Source: Streptantibioticus silvisoli
GTDB lineage: Bacteria; Actinomycetota; Actinomycetes; Streptomycetales; Streptomycetaceae
Reading direction: 5' to 3'
DNA length: 64,000 nucleotides
Assembly (NCBI RefSeq): GCF_027947535.2
Contig: NZ_JAAGKO020000037.1
Coordinates: 1-64,000 of the forward strand
How positions within the stretch are numbered: the stretch's first letter is position 1; the number at the start of each line of letters is the position of its first letter. Positions 1-8,133 of the stretch are shown piece after piece. The position numbers and the translations under genes were made by a program. The notes below the pieces were generated by a model. It had not been told where the DNA came from. It worked only from the letters and a program-made list of their open reading frames with translations, and did no database searches.

Positions 1-169
1 CCACCCCTCCGCCGCCTCCCTCACCCGCCTCACCAATCCCGCCAACCCCCTAGTTCGTACGCCCCGTTGACGGCCCCCCTCCCGGGCCCTACCGTCGCGG
101 CAGCACGTTCTCCCCCCCTTTTTCCCCGCGCGGACCGCACCGGCGGCCGCCTGGCCCTGGGAGTCCGGA

Positions 170-1633
170 ATGAGACCTTTGCGCGCACTGGCGGCAGTAC
201 TGGCCGCCATCGTTTTGACAACGTTGTCCATCTCATCGGCCGGGGCGGCGCAGCCGTCGGCCGTGCGGCCGGCGACGGCGGTGTGCAACACGTACTGCGA
301 CGGGCGCGACCCCGCGCTGGCCGCGGCCGACCGCTCCCCGGTGAGCGTCACGCTGTTCTCCCGTGCGATCACCCTGCACCTGGACGACACGGACGCGATG
401 GGCTGGGCGTCGATCACCAACGGCAGCCCGGCCGACGAGGTGTGGGTGGACCGGTCGTTCGACGGCGGCCGCACGTGGAGCTCGGGCAGCAAGCTGGGCG
501 ACACCACGATCCCGACCGGCCAGACCGGCTGGCGCACGCTGATGTACAACAACGACGACTGGGCGAACCACGGCATCGGCGCGCTGCGGGCCTGCGGCAA
601 GGCCAGTGACCGGAGCGACATCGCCTGCACAGCGTGGGCGCGCACCACGTGGAACGCCGGGAACGACCGGACCGCCGCCGCGACGGCCGAGATGGAGTTC
701 TACGACTACGGCACCGGGCTGTTCGACACCACCGGCTGGTGGAACTCCGCCAACGCCCTCAACTCGGTCATCGACGACATCTCCGTGACCGGCATGAGCA
801 GTTACTCCTACGCGATCGCCCGCACGTACAGCCTCCAGGTGAACTCCGGCGACGGGCAGTTCCGCAACGACTACCTGGACGACACCGGCTGGTGGGGTCT
901 GACCTGGCTGGCGGCCTACGACCTGACCGGTGACACCGACTACCTCAACACCGCGCGCACCGACGACGACTACATGGCGTCGTACTGGGACAGCACCTGC
1001 GGCGGCGGGGTGTGGTGGAGCACGGCGAAGACCGGCAAGAACGCCATCGAGAACTCCCTGTACATCGAGCTGAGCGCGGAGCTGCACAACCGGATCTCCG
1101 GTGACACGACCTACCTGCAACGGGCGCAGGCGGACTGGAGCTGGTTCCAGGGCACCGGGATGGTCAACAGCTCGCACCTGGTCAACGACGGTGTGAACGG
1201 CTCGACGTGCAAGAACAACGGCGCGACGGAGTGGTCCTACAACCAGGGCGTGCTGGTGGGCGGCCTGACCGAGCTGTACCGCGCGACGAACGACGCGTCG
1301 GTGCTGACCGCGGCGGAGCAGGTGGCCGACGCCAACACCACCTCCTCCGCGCTCAACTCGTCCGCCGGGATACTGACCGACCCGTGCGAGCCGGGCAACT
1401 GCGGTGCGGACGGGCCGTCGTTCAAGGGCGCCGACCTGCGCGGCCTGTCCAAGCTCAACTCGTTGGAGTCCTCGCACCCGTACACCGCCTACCTGCAACG
1501 GCAGGCGAGCACGGCCCACGCCAACGACCGCGACGCGCTCGACCAGTACGGTCTGGACTTCGCCGGGCCGCTGGACTCCACCGACGCCGCCCGCCAGCAG
1601 AGCGCGCTGGACGCGCTGAACGCCGGGGGCTGA
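170..1633 (+). CDS. Secreted GH76 family endo-alpha-1,6-mannanase
   Basis: Likely exported enzyme cutting the alpha-1,6-mannose backbone of yeast/fungal mannan or related actinobacterial mannans. It is 487 aa. The start follows GGGAG with 6-base spacing and opens a Sec signal peptide (two Arg, hydrophobic core at residues 7-20, AGA-AQ cleavage near 26). The rest is rich in Asp, Trp and Tyr as in the alpha/alpha barrel of GH76. The hallmark Asp-Asp pair is at residues 237-238 in YLDDTGWWGL, followed by GGGVWW and the KNAIENSLY helix. Family members use the first Asp as nucleophile and the second as acid/base. The catalytic region fills residues 165-480; residues 35-160 form an Asp-rich segment with a paired-Cys start (CNTYC) that may be an extra N-terminal part. 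It is convergent with a GH2 beta-mannosidase. Family assignment is firm; exact linkage specificity is inferred. Confidence 0.88.
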   Translation: MRPLRALAAVLAAIVLTTLSISSAGAAQPSAVRPATAVCNTYCDGRDPALAAADRSPVSVTLFSRAITLHLDDTDAMGWASITNGSPADEVWVDRSFDGGRTWSSGSKLGDTTIPTGQTGWRTLMYNNDDWANHGIGALRACGKASDRSDIACTAWARTTWNAGNDRTAAATAEMEFYDYGTGLFDTTGWWNSANALNSVIDDISVTGMSSYSYAIARTYSLQVNSGDGQFRNDYLDDTGWWGLTWLAAYDLTGDTDYLNTARTDDDYMASYWDSTCGGGVWWSTAKTGKNAIENSLYIELSAELHNRISGDTTYLQRAQADWSWFQGTGMVNSSHLVNDGVNGSTCKNNGATEWSYNQGVLVGGLTELYRATNDASVLTAAEQVADANTTSSALNSSAGILTDPCEPGNCGADGPSFKGADLRGLSKLNSLESSHPYTAYLQRQASTAHANDRDALDQYGLDFAGPLDSTDAARQQSALDALNAGG

Positions 1634-1693
1634 CCGGTGCGCCGGCCCCGGAGCGCGCGTCCGCCGGCACCGGCGGCCGGCTACGGGGGCGGC

Positions 1694-1739
1694 CCGGTGG
1701 GCGGGTGGGGACGCCGCGGCGCCGCCACCCGCCCACCGG
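1694..1739. terminator. Bidirectional terminator hairpin between GH76 and GH2 genes
   Basis: A perfect 15-base stem (CCGGTGGGCGGGTGG pairing with its complement at 1725-1739) encloses a 16-base loop. It sits between the two convergent stop codons, so it can serve both genes. No U-tract, as is common in actinomycetes. Confidence 0.65.
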
Positions 1740-1743
1740 CGGT

Positions 1744-4242
1744 TCAGGACGGCTGCGGCGCGTCCGCGTCCAGGAACGCGGTGCCGGGGTCGAGTTCGCC
1801 GAGCGCGATGTCGTTGACGCAGCGCAGCACCGGGCGGGCGGTCAGCGCGGCCGGGTCCAGGTCGGCGCCGGCGGTGACGGTGAACGCCGCCCTCTCGCCC
1901 GGCAGCAGGGTGGACACCGTGCCCTCGGCGGCGGCGGAGGCGTGCAGCCGGTCGGGGAAGAGCCACAGGTCGCGCAGCAGGGTGCCGGCCACCACCTCGA
2001 CCCGCCAGCCGTCGCCCAGGCGTTCGGCGGTGGCGGTGAACTCGGCCCGGGGGTAAGCCAGTTCGCGGTCGGTGCGGAAATACCACTCGGTGTCGGCGGC
2101 ACCGCAGGCCCGCACGAGTTCGCAGCTCGGGTGCCGGGCGGTGCCGACCTCGGCGTCCACCGCGATCCGGACCGTGCCGCGCGCCGGGCAGTCGAAACCG
2201 GTGGACGACCCGGCCAGCCGCTCGCCGTCGAAGGCGTGGCGGGCCAGCTCGATCCGGCCGCGCCACGGCTCGTCGGTGTCGTTGACCACGACGAGTTCCA
2301 GGCCGCCGTCGACCGGCTGGAAGGTGGCCAGCCGCGGGCGGTAGGCGGCGCGCAGCGCGTACCAGGCGGGCTTGCGGTGGCCGTCGCCGTCGATCACCGC
2401 CCACGAGGCGCCGGGCCAGCAGTCGTTGAGCTGCCACCAGATGGTGCCCATGCAGTGCGGCTGGAGCGAGCGGAAGTGCTCGACGCCGGTGCGCACGGCG
2501 CGCGCCTGGTTGACCTGGGTGAGGAAGTGCCAGTCGTCGAAGTCGGCCGGCACGCCGAAGTGGGCGGCCAGGCCCCGCTGGAGCTTGGCGTGGCCGTCGG
2601 CGGCCTTCTGGTGGTGCTGGAACGCCGCCGATTCCACGGTGAGTTCCCGGTCGCTGACGCTGCGGCGGACGGTGGACCAGGCGGGCGGGCCCTGGTAGCC
2701 GAACTCGGCGGCGAACCGCGGGGTGTGCTCGCGGTAGTCCAGGTAGTCCCGCTGGTTCCACACGTCCCACACGTGGCTGACGCCGTACCGGTCGTCGTTG
2801 GGGTGCCGGTCCATGCCGCCCGACCAGGGGCTGGCGGCCCAGTACGGGCGGGTCGGGTCGAGTTCGGCCAGCAGCCGGGGCAGCAGGTCGAGGTAGTACG
2901 TCAGGCCCCAGCCGCGGCCGTCGAGCTCCTGCTGCCAGCCCCAGTCGAACCAGCCCCAGATGTTCTCGTTGTTGCCGTTCCACAGCACAAGGCTGGGGTG
3001 CGGCATGAGGCGGACGATGTTCTCCCGGGCCTCGGCCTCGAACTCGGCGGCGAGGAACTCCTCCTCCGGGTAGGCGGAGCAGGCGAACAGGAAGTCCTGC
3101 CAGACCAGCAGGCCGAGTTCGTCGCACAGGTCGTAGAAGTCCTCCGACTCGTACAGCCCGCCGCCCCACACCCGCACGAGGTTGGCGTTGGCCCCGGTGG
3201 CACCGGTCAGCGAGGCGCGCAGCCGGTCGCGGTCGAGGCGGGTGACGAAGGTGTCGTCGGGGATCCAGTTGACGCCGCGGGCGAAGACGTCCCGGCCGTT
3301 GACGCGGATCACGAACTTCGAACCGGCCTCATCGGCACCGGTGTCGAGGCCGACCTCGCGGAAGCCGATCCGGCGCCGCCAGCCGTCGAGTTCGGCGCCG
3401 TCGTGCGCGACGGTGACGGTCAGCTCGTGCAGCGGCTGGTCGCCGTGACCGCGCGGCCACCACACGGCCGGGTCGTCAACGGCGACCTCGACGGTGGCGG
3501 ACGTGCCGCCGGTGGTGACGGCGGCACGGACGCCGGCCACCTCGGCGGTGACCTCCACCGGCACGGCCCCGCCGGCCCTGGCCAGTTCGACGTGCACGGT
3601 GACGGTCCAGCGGCGGTCGCCGGCGCGGCGCACCAGCGGGCGGACCGTGTCGAGCCGGGCGGTACGCCAGTAGTGCAGCCCGATGTCCTGCCAGATGCCG
3701 GCGGTGGGCAGGTCCGGACCCCAGTCCCAGCCGAAGTTGCAGGCCATCTTGCGCAGCGCGGCGTAGGGACGGCCGTACGGGTTCGGCCACTGCCCGCCGG
3801 CCGCCTCGACCCGGTCGGCGGCCAGCCGCTCCGGCGCGGTGAACTCCACGGCCAGCTCACCGCGCCCGGTGCCCAGCAGGTGTCCGACCGGGAAGCGGTA
3901 CGAACGGTGCTGGTTCTCGGTGCGGCCCAGTTCGGTGCCGTTCAGCTCGACGCGCGCCACGGTGTCCAGGCCGCGGCAGACCAGGTCGACCTGCTCACCG
4001 TCGGCCGGGGCGGCGGCGTCGAACGCGGTGGCGTACCGCCAGTCGCTCCAGCCGATCCACCGGGTGCCGGTCTCGTTGGCGTCGAGGTGCGGGTCGGCCA
4101 GCAGACCGGCGGCCATCAGGTCGGTGTGGACGCAGCCGGGCACGGTGGCGTCCACCGTGCGGCCGGTCACCTCCTGCGGAGTCTCGGACGGTCCCGACAG
4201 ATGGGCCAGGCTCCAGCCGGAGCGGAGGAGTTGATGACGCAC
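1744..4242 (-). CDS. GH2 family beta-mannosidase
   Basis: Intracellular exo-beta-mannosidase removing terminal beta-mannose from oligosaccharides. The chosen GTG start gives 832 aa, is preceded by AGGAAGGA at 10-base spacing, and leads directly into the family start (VRHQLLRSGWSL). Upstream in-frame codons are low complexity and were excluded. Domain order: jelly-roll N domain (1-150, with WIGWSDWRY and RGLDTVARVELNG), Ig-like domain (200-305), TIM barrel (about 310-640), C-terminal beta domains. The acid/base Glu is residue 426 in WNGNNEN and the nucleophile Glu is residue 513 in AAEFGYQG. Family length of 800-850 aa fits and no signal peptide is seen. It may act on mannosides imported after extracellular degradation; no sugar transporter lies beside it. 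Its leader contains a strong hairpin. Confidence 0.9.
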   Translation of the reverse strand: MRHQLLRSGWSLAHLSGPSETPQEVTGRTVDATVPGCVHTDLMAAGLLADPHLDANETGTRWIGWSDWRYATAFDAAAPADGEQVDLVCRGLDTVARVELNGTELGRTENQHRSYRFPVGHLLGTGRGELAVEFTAPERLAADRVEAAGGQWPNPYGRPYAALRKMACNFGWDWGPDLPTAGIWQDIGLHYWRTARLDTVRPLVRRAGDRRWTVTVHVELARAGGAVPVEVTAEVAGVRAAVTTGGTSATVEVAVDDPAVWWPRGHGDQPLHELTVTVAHDGAELDGWRRRIGFREVGLDTGADEAGSKFVIRVNGRDVFARGVNWIPDDTFVTRLDRDRLRASLTGATGANANLVRVWGGGLYESEDFYDLCDELGLLVWQDFLFACSAYPEEEFLAAEFEAEARENIVRLMPHPSLVLWNGNNENIWGWFDWGWQQELDGRGWGLTYYLDLLPRLLAELDPTRPYWAASPWSGGMDRHPNDDRYGVSHVWDVWNQRDYLDYREHTPRFAAEFGYQGPPAWSTVRRSVSDRELTVESAAFQHHQKAADGHAKLQRGLAAHFGVPADFDDWHFLTQVNQARAVRTGVEHFRSLQPHCMGTIWWQLNDCWPGASWAVIDGDGHRKPAWYALRAAYRPRLATFQPVDGGLELVVVNDTDEPWRGRIELARHAFDGERLAGSSTGFDCPARGTVRIAVDAEVGTARHPSCELVRACGAADTEWYFRTDRELAYPRAEFTATAERLGDGWRVEVVAGTLLRDLWLFPDRLHASAAAEGTVSTLLPGERAAFTVTAGADLDPAALTARPVLRCVNDIALGELDPGTAFLDADAPQPS

Positions 4243-4269
4243 GGGGAGGTGTTCCTTCCTGATCGGCAC

Positions 4270-4336
4270 GCGCGACGCACCGCGGTGTCCGCACCGGCCC
4301 CCGACGGCGCCGGTGCGGACACCCCCGGTGGCGTCG
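4270..4336 (-). promoter_or_regulatory. Long hairpin in the leader of the beta-mannosidase gene
   Basis: A perfect 15-base inverted repeat (4284-4298 against 4309-4323) with a 10-base loop is extended on both sides by an imperfect outer stem ending in CGCGACGC/GCGTCGCG. It begins about 28 bases upstream of the GH2 start, so it would lie in the 5' leader if transcription starts further upstream. It could be an attenuator, an mRNA stabiliser or an operator; the sequence cannot distinguish these. Confidence 0.45.
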
Positions 4337-4473
4337 CGCCGGACGAAGGGGCGGACGACGGGGGCCGGGCCGGCCCGGCCGGCCCCCGACCGGTCACTCG
4401 CGCACGGCCCGCCCGACACCCTCGGCGTCGCGGCCACGATACGTTCCGGGGGCTGCGGGCGGGCGGGGTGCGC

Positions 4474-4565
4474 GCGATCCGGGCGGGGTCGGTATGCGGT
4501 CCGGGCCGGTGGGGAGCGCGATCCGGGCCGGTGGTGAGCACGCGATCCGGGCCGGCGGGGAAGGC
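4474..4565. repeat. Four imperfect 22-24 bp tandem units
   Basis: Units start near 4474, 4496, 4518 and 4542, each beginning GCGATCCGGGC (GCGGTCCGGGC in the second) and continuing into a G-rich tail. They occupy the 555-base gap between the divergent GH2 and Gfo/Idh genes. The remainder of that gap is very GC-rich and I see no gene in it. Function unknown. Confidence 0.55.
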
Positions 4566-4797
4566 GGCCCGGCGGGCCTCCGGCGCAGAGCGGCCCGCCC
4601 CGGCCGGCGGGAGCGGTCCGTGCGCCGGGCGGACCGGCAGGCCGTTGCCGATGCGGGCGGGTGTCGTGTGCCGTCCGGTGCCGTATGCCGTGTGCCGGGC
4701 GGCCAGCAGGCCGTCACCGTGTGCGGCCGGGTGCCGTTCCGCGCCGTCCCGCGAACGGGGTTTGACCGGTCCGCCGGCCGCCCGCATGCTGTGCGGT

Positions 4798-5790
4798 ATG
4801 TCTGAGGAGCGGCGCCGGCGGGTCCGGCTGGGTGTCATCGGTCTGGGTGTCATGGGGTCCAGGACCCTCGACTGCGCGCTCAGCCATCCCGATTACGTCG
4901 TGCCGCTGGCCGCGGACCTCGGCGCCGGCGCGGTGGAGCGGACCCGGGCGAGCCACCCGGACCTCACGTTCACCACCCCCGCCGAACTGGTCGCCTCCGG
5001 CGAACTCGACGCGGTCTACATCGCCACGCCGCCCGCCTCGCACGCGCGGCTCGCGGTGGACGCCCTGCGGTCCGGCAAGGCGGTCTTCTGCGAGAAGCCG
5101 CTGGCCGTCAGCCCGGCCGACGGGCGCCTGATGCTCGACGCGGCCACCGCCACCGGGCTCGCCAACGCCGTCAACTTCCCGCTGGCGGACACCCCGGCGA
5201 CCCTGCACGTCGAACGCGCGCTGGCGGCGGGCGAGGCCGGCGAGGTGCGCGGCGTCGACATCAGGCTGACGTTCCCGCTGTGGCCGCGCCCCTTCCAGGC
5301 CACCGCCGTCTGGGTCGGCGAACGGGCCGAGGGCGGCTTCGTCCGCGAGGTCTTCTCGCACTTCGCCTACCTCACCGACCGGCTGGCCGGCCCGCTGCGG
5401 CCGGTCCGCACCGGCCTGCGCTTCCCCGGCGACCCGGCCGCCAGCGAGAGCGACGCGCACGGCCTGCTGTACGCCGGCGAGGTGCCGGTGCACGTCACCG
5501 GCCGGGCCGGCGTCGCGGGGCCCGAGACCTACGAGTGGGTGCTGTGGGGCACCCGGCGCTCGTACCTGCTGCGCGACTGGCGCGACCTGTTCGTCTCGGA
5601 CGGCGGCGCGTGGACCCCGGTGGACCCCGGCGGCCTCCCGGAGCGCGGCGAGGGCAGCCGCCTGACCTCCTTCGCCCGCGCGGTACGCGGTGAACCCTTC
5701 GGCGACCTGGCCGACTTCGCCGCCGCACTGCGCGTCCAGGAGGCGGTCGAGGCGTTCCACGGCACGGACGGGGGCGGCGTGAACGCGTGA
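4798..5790 (+). CDS. Gfo/Idh/MocA family NAD(P)-dependent oxidoreductase
   Basis: Predicted soluble 330-aa dehydrogenase, probably acting on a sugar, inositol or related polyol. The N-terminal Rossmann fold has the nucleotide-binding loop GVIGLGVMGSRTL near residues 9-21, then YIATPP and the family EKPLAV motif whose Lys usually helps catalysis. The C-terminal half is the alpha/beta dimerisation and substrate domain (HFAYLTDRL marks the usual His-containing helix). An in-frame ATG four codons upstream is an alternative start. It is divergent from the beta-mannosidase, which hints at a role in sugar metabolism, but no specific substrate can be read from the sequence. Confidence 0.85.
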   Translation: MSEERRRRVRLGVIGLGVMGSRTLDCALSHPDYVVPLAADLGAGAVERTRASHPDLTFTTPAELVASGELDAVYIATPPASHARLAVDALRSGKAVFCEKPLAVSPADGRLMLDAATATGLANAVNFPLADTPATLHVERALAAGEAGEVRGVDIRLTFPLWPRPFQATAVWVGERAEGGFVREVFSHFAYLTDRLAGPLRPVRTGLRFPGDPAASESDAHGLLYAGEVPVHVTGRAGVAGPETYEWVLWGTRRSYLLRDWRDLFVSDGGAWTPVDPGGLPERGEGSRLTSFARAVRGEPFGDLADFAAALRVQEAVEAFHGTDGGGVNA

Positions 5791-6070
5791 ACGGGGTTGC
5801 CGCGGTGGGTGGTTGACGGAGGCGGGGCTTGCGGTGGGCGGTTGACGCGGGAGCCGTAGACCCGGGAGCGACCCCGCAGCCGGGCCGTTGACCGCAGCCG
5901 GGCGGCATCCGCGACGGCGGGGGGCGGCTCCGGCGTGCGGTGATGGCGGGGCTTGCGGCAGCGCGGAAATCGCTCGGCGGCGGGCGGGGCGCGGCCTTAG
6001 GATCCGGACGATCCCGGACGGGCCGGCGCCGTCCCGTCCCCGCGTACCGAGCTGCCCCCGGGAGTCCGGC

Positions 6071-7831
6071 ATGGCGTCATCACAGGAACCGCTCGACCAC
6101 CGGTATCAGGGCGAGCGCCCCGTCCGCACCCTCGCGTACCTCTTCCGCCAGGACCGGGCGGTGCTGCTCGGCTCGGCCGGCGCCTTCCTCATCAAGCACT
6201 CGCCGACCTGGATGATCCCGCCGATCACCGCCTACGTCATCGACATCATCGTCAAGCACCGCTCGGCCACCGGCATGTGGTACGGCGGCGGGCTGCTGCT
6301 CGTCCTGCTGGTGCTCAACTATCCGTTCCACCTGCTGTACATGCGCGGCTGGTACGGCAGCGCCCGCCGCACCGGGGTACGCCTGCGGTCCGCGCTGTGC
6401 CGGCGGATGCAGCAGCTGTCCATCGGCTACCACTCCAAAGTGAGTTCCGGCGTCCTGCAGGCCAAGGTCATCCGGGACGTCGAAGCGGTGGAGCAGGCCA
6501 TCCAGCAGACCGGCGACATGGGTCTTGCCGCGATATCCACGCTGTTCGGGGCACTGCTGGTGACCGCGCTCCAGGCTCCGGCGTTCCTGCCGGTGTTCGT
6601 CGTCGTGGTGCCGGTCGCCTCGCTGCTGGTGATGCGGCTGCGCGGCCGGCTGCGGTCGCAGAACGAGTCGTTCCGCCACGAGGTCGAACGGCTGTCCTCC
6701 CGGGTGATCGAGATGACGGCCCTGATCCCGATCACCCGCGCCCACGGCCTGGAGTCGACCGCGCTGCGCCGCGTCGACGGCACGCTCGACCAGGTGCTGT
6801 CGGCCGGCCTGCGCCTGGACCGGATCAACGGCCGCTTCGGCTCGCTGGCGTGGATCGTGCTCAACGCGCTGGGCGTCGGCTGCCTGGTGACGGCCGGCCT
6901 GGCCGCGTACTACGGCTGGCTGGGCGTCAGCCCCGGTGACGTCGTCATGCTCAGCACGTACTTCTCCTCGCTGACCGGCGCGGTCACCACCTTGGTGAGC
7001 CTCGCTCCGGTGCTCAGCAAGGGCCTGGAGTCGGTGCGTTCGGTCGGCGAGGTGCTCCAGGCGCCGGACCTGGAGCAGAACGCCGGCAAGCGGGCGGTGT
7101 CCTCGGTGGGCGGCCGGCTGGACTTCGAGTCCGTCAGCTACGGCTACGACGGCGCCGACCGGCCCTCGGTGCGCGACTTCACGCTCTCGGTGCGCCCCGG
7201 GGAGACCATCGCCCTGGTCGGCCCGTCCGGCGCCGGCAAGTCGACCATGCTCAACCTGGTCATCGGCTTCCTGCGGCCGACCGGCGGGCGCATCCTGCTG
7301 GACGGCGTCGACATGGAGGACCTGGACCTGCGCACCTACCGGCGCTTCCTGTCCGTCGTGCCGCAGGACTCCATCCTGTTCGAGGGGACCATCAGCGACA
7401 ACGTCGCCTACGGCATGCCCGGCGCCTCCGAGGAGCAGGTGCGCCGCGCGCTGACCGACGCCAACGCGATGGAGTTCATCGACCGCCTGCCGGCCGGCGT
7501 CGACACCGTCGTCGGCGAACGCGGCGCGCGGCTGTCCGGCGGCCAGCGCCAACGCCTGGCCATCGCCCGCGCGTTGATCCGCGACCCGCGCCTGCTCGTC
7601 CTCGACGAGGCCACCTCCGCGCTCGACTCGCACTCCGAGTCGCTGGTCCAGCAGGCGCTGGAACGCCTCGTGCGCGACCGCACGGTCTTCGTCGTCGCCC
7701 ACCGGCTCTCCACGGTCCGCAAGGCCGACCGCATCGTGGTCCTCCAGGACGGCCGCATCGCGGAGGTCGGCACGCACGAGGAGCTGTCGCGGCGCCACGG
7801 GGCGTACGCGGCACTGGGCGCCGCGGGCTGA
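6071..7831 (+). CDS. ABC exporter half-transporter (fused membrane and ATPase domains)
   Basis: 586-aa half-transporter that should work as a homodimer and pump a lipid, peptide or drug outward. The start ATG follows GGAG. Six transmembrane segments span about residues 30-320. The ATPase domain follows: Walker A GPSGAGKST, Q-loop VPQDSILFEG, signature LSGGQRQRLAIARAL, Walker B LLVLDEATSAL, and the switch His in VAHRLST. The glutamate after the Walker B Asp is present, so it should be catalytically active. It stands alone with no partner half-transporter or biosynthetic operon, so the substrate is unknown. Confidence 0.88.
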   Translation: MASSQEPLDHRYQGERPVRTLAYLFRQDRAVLLGSAGAFLIKHSPTWMIPPITAYVIDIIVKHRSATGMWYGGGLLLVLLVLNYPFHLLYMRGWYGSARRTGVRLRSALCRRMQQLSIGYHSKVSSGVLQAKVIRDVEAVEQAIQQTGDMGLAAISTLFGALLVTALQAPAFLPVFVVVVPVASLLVMRLRGRLRSQNESFRHEVERLSSRVIEMTALIPITRAHGLESTALRRVDGTLDQVLSAGLRLDRINGRFGSLAWIVLNALGVGCLVTAGLAAYYGWLGVSPGDVVMLSTYFSSLTGAVTTLVSLAPVLSKGLESVRSVGEVLQAPDLEQNAGKRAVSSVGGRLDFESVSYGYDGADRPSVRDFTLSVRPGETIALVGPSGAGKSTMLNLVIGFLRPTGGRILLDGVDMEDLDLRTYRRFLSVVPQDSILFEGTISDNVAYGMPGASEEQVRRALTDANAMEFIDRLPAGVDTVVGERGARLSGGQRQRLAIARALIRDPRLLVLDEATSALDSHSESLVQQALERLVRDRTVFVVAHRLSTVRKADRIVVLQDGRIAEVGTHEELSRRHGAYAALGAAG

Positions 7832-7837
7832 AGGTCC

Positions 7838-7880
7838 GAGGCGGGTCCCGGTGGGCCGACATATTTACGGACCCCGCCTC
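7838..7880 (+). terminator. Possible terminator after the ABC exporter
   Basis: An 11-12 base inverted repeat (GAGGCGGGTCC against GGACCCCGCCTC) with one bulged base and a 20-base loop starts 7 bases after the stop. The rest of the gap up to 8133 holds no gene that I can see. Confidence 0.4.
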
Positions 7881-8133
7881 CCCTGAAGATCCTCACCGCA
7901 GGACACGGGGTCCACGCATATGCGACAGCGCCCACCTCCGGCCCCACCCCGCCCGGCCCCGCCCCCGGAACACACCCGACGCGCAGGACGACGACCCCCG
8001 ACCACCCCCACCCGCAGAAGCCCCGCGCGCCGGTTCGGGGGAACCCGGCGGAGCGCCCGGCTCGGCGCGGGGCATGATGGCCCCGGGGGATGATGGCCGG
8101 CGAAGCGGATCACCGCGGCAGGGAGTCGAACCG

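Noticed and set aside
1207-4797. Very long plus-strand open frame continuous with the Gfo/Idh gene
   Set aside because: Shadow of the GH2 gene on the opposite strand; only the region after 4798 has family homology.
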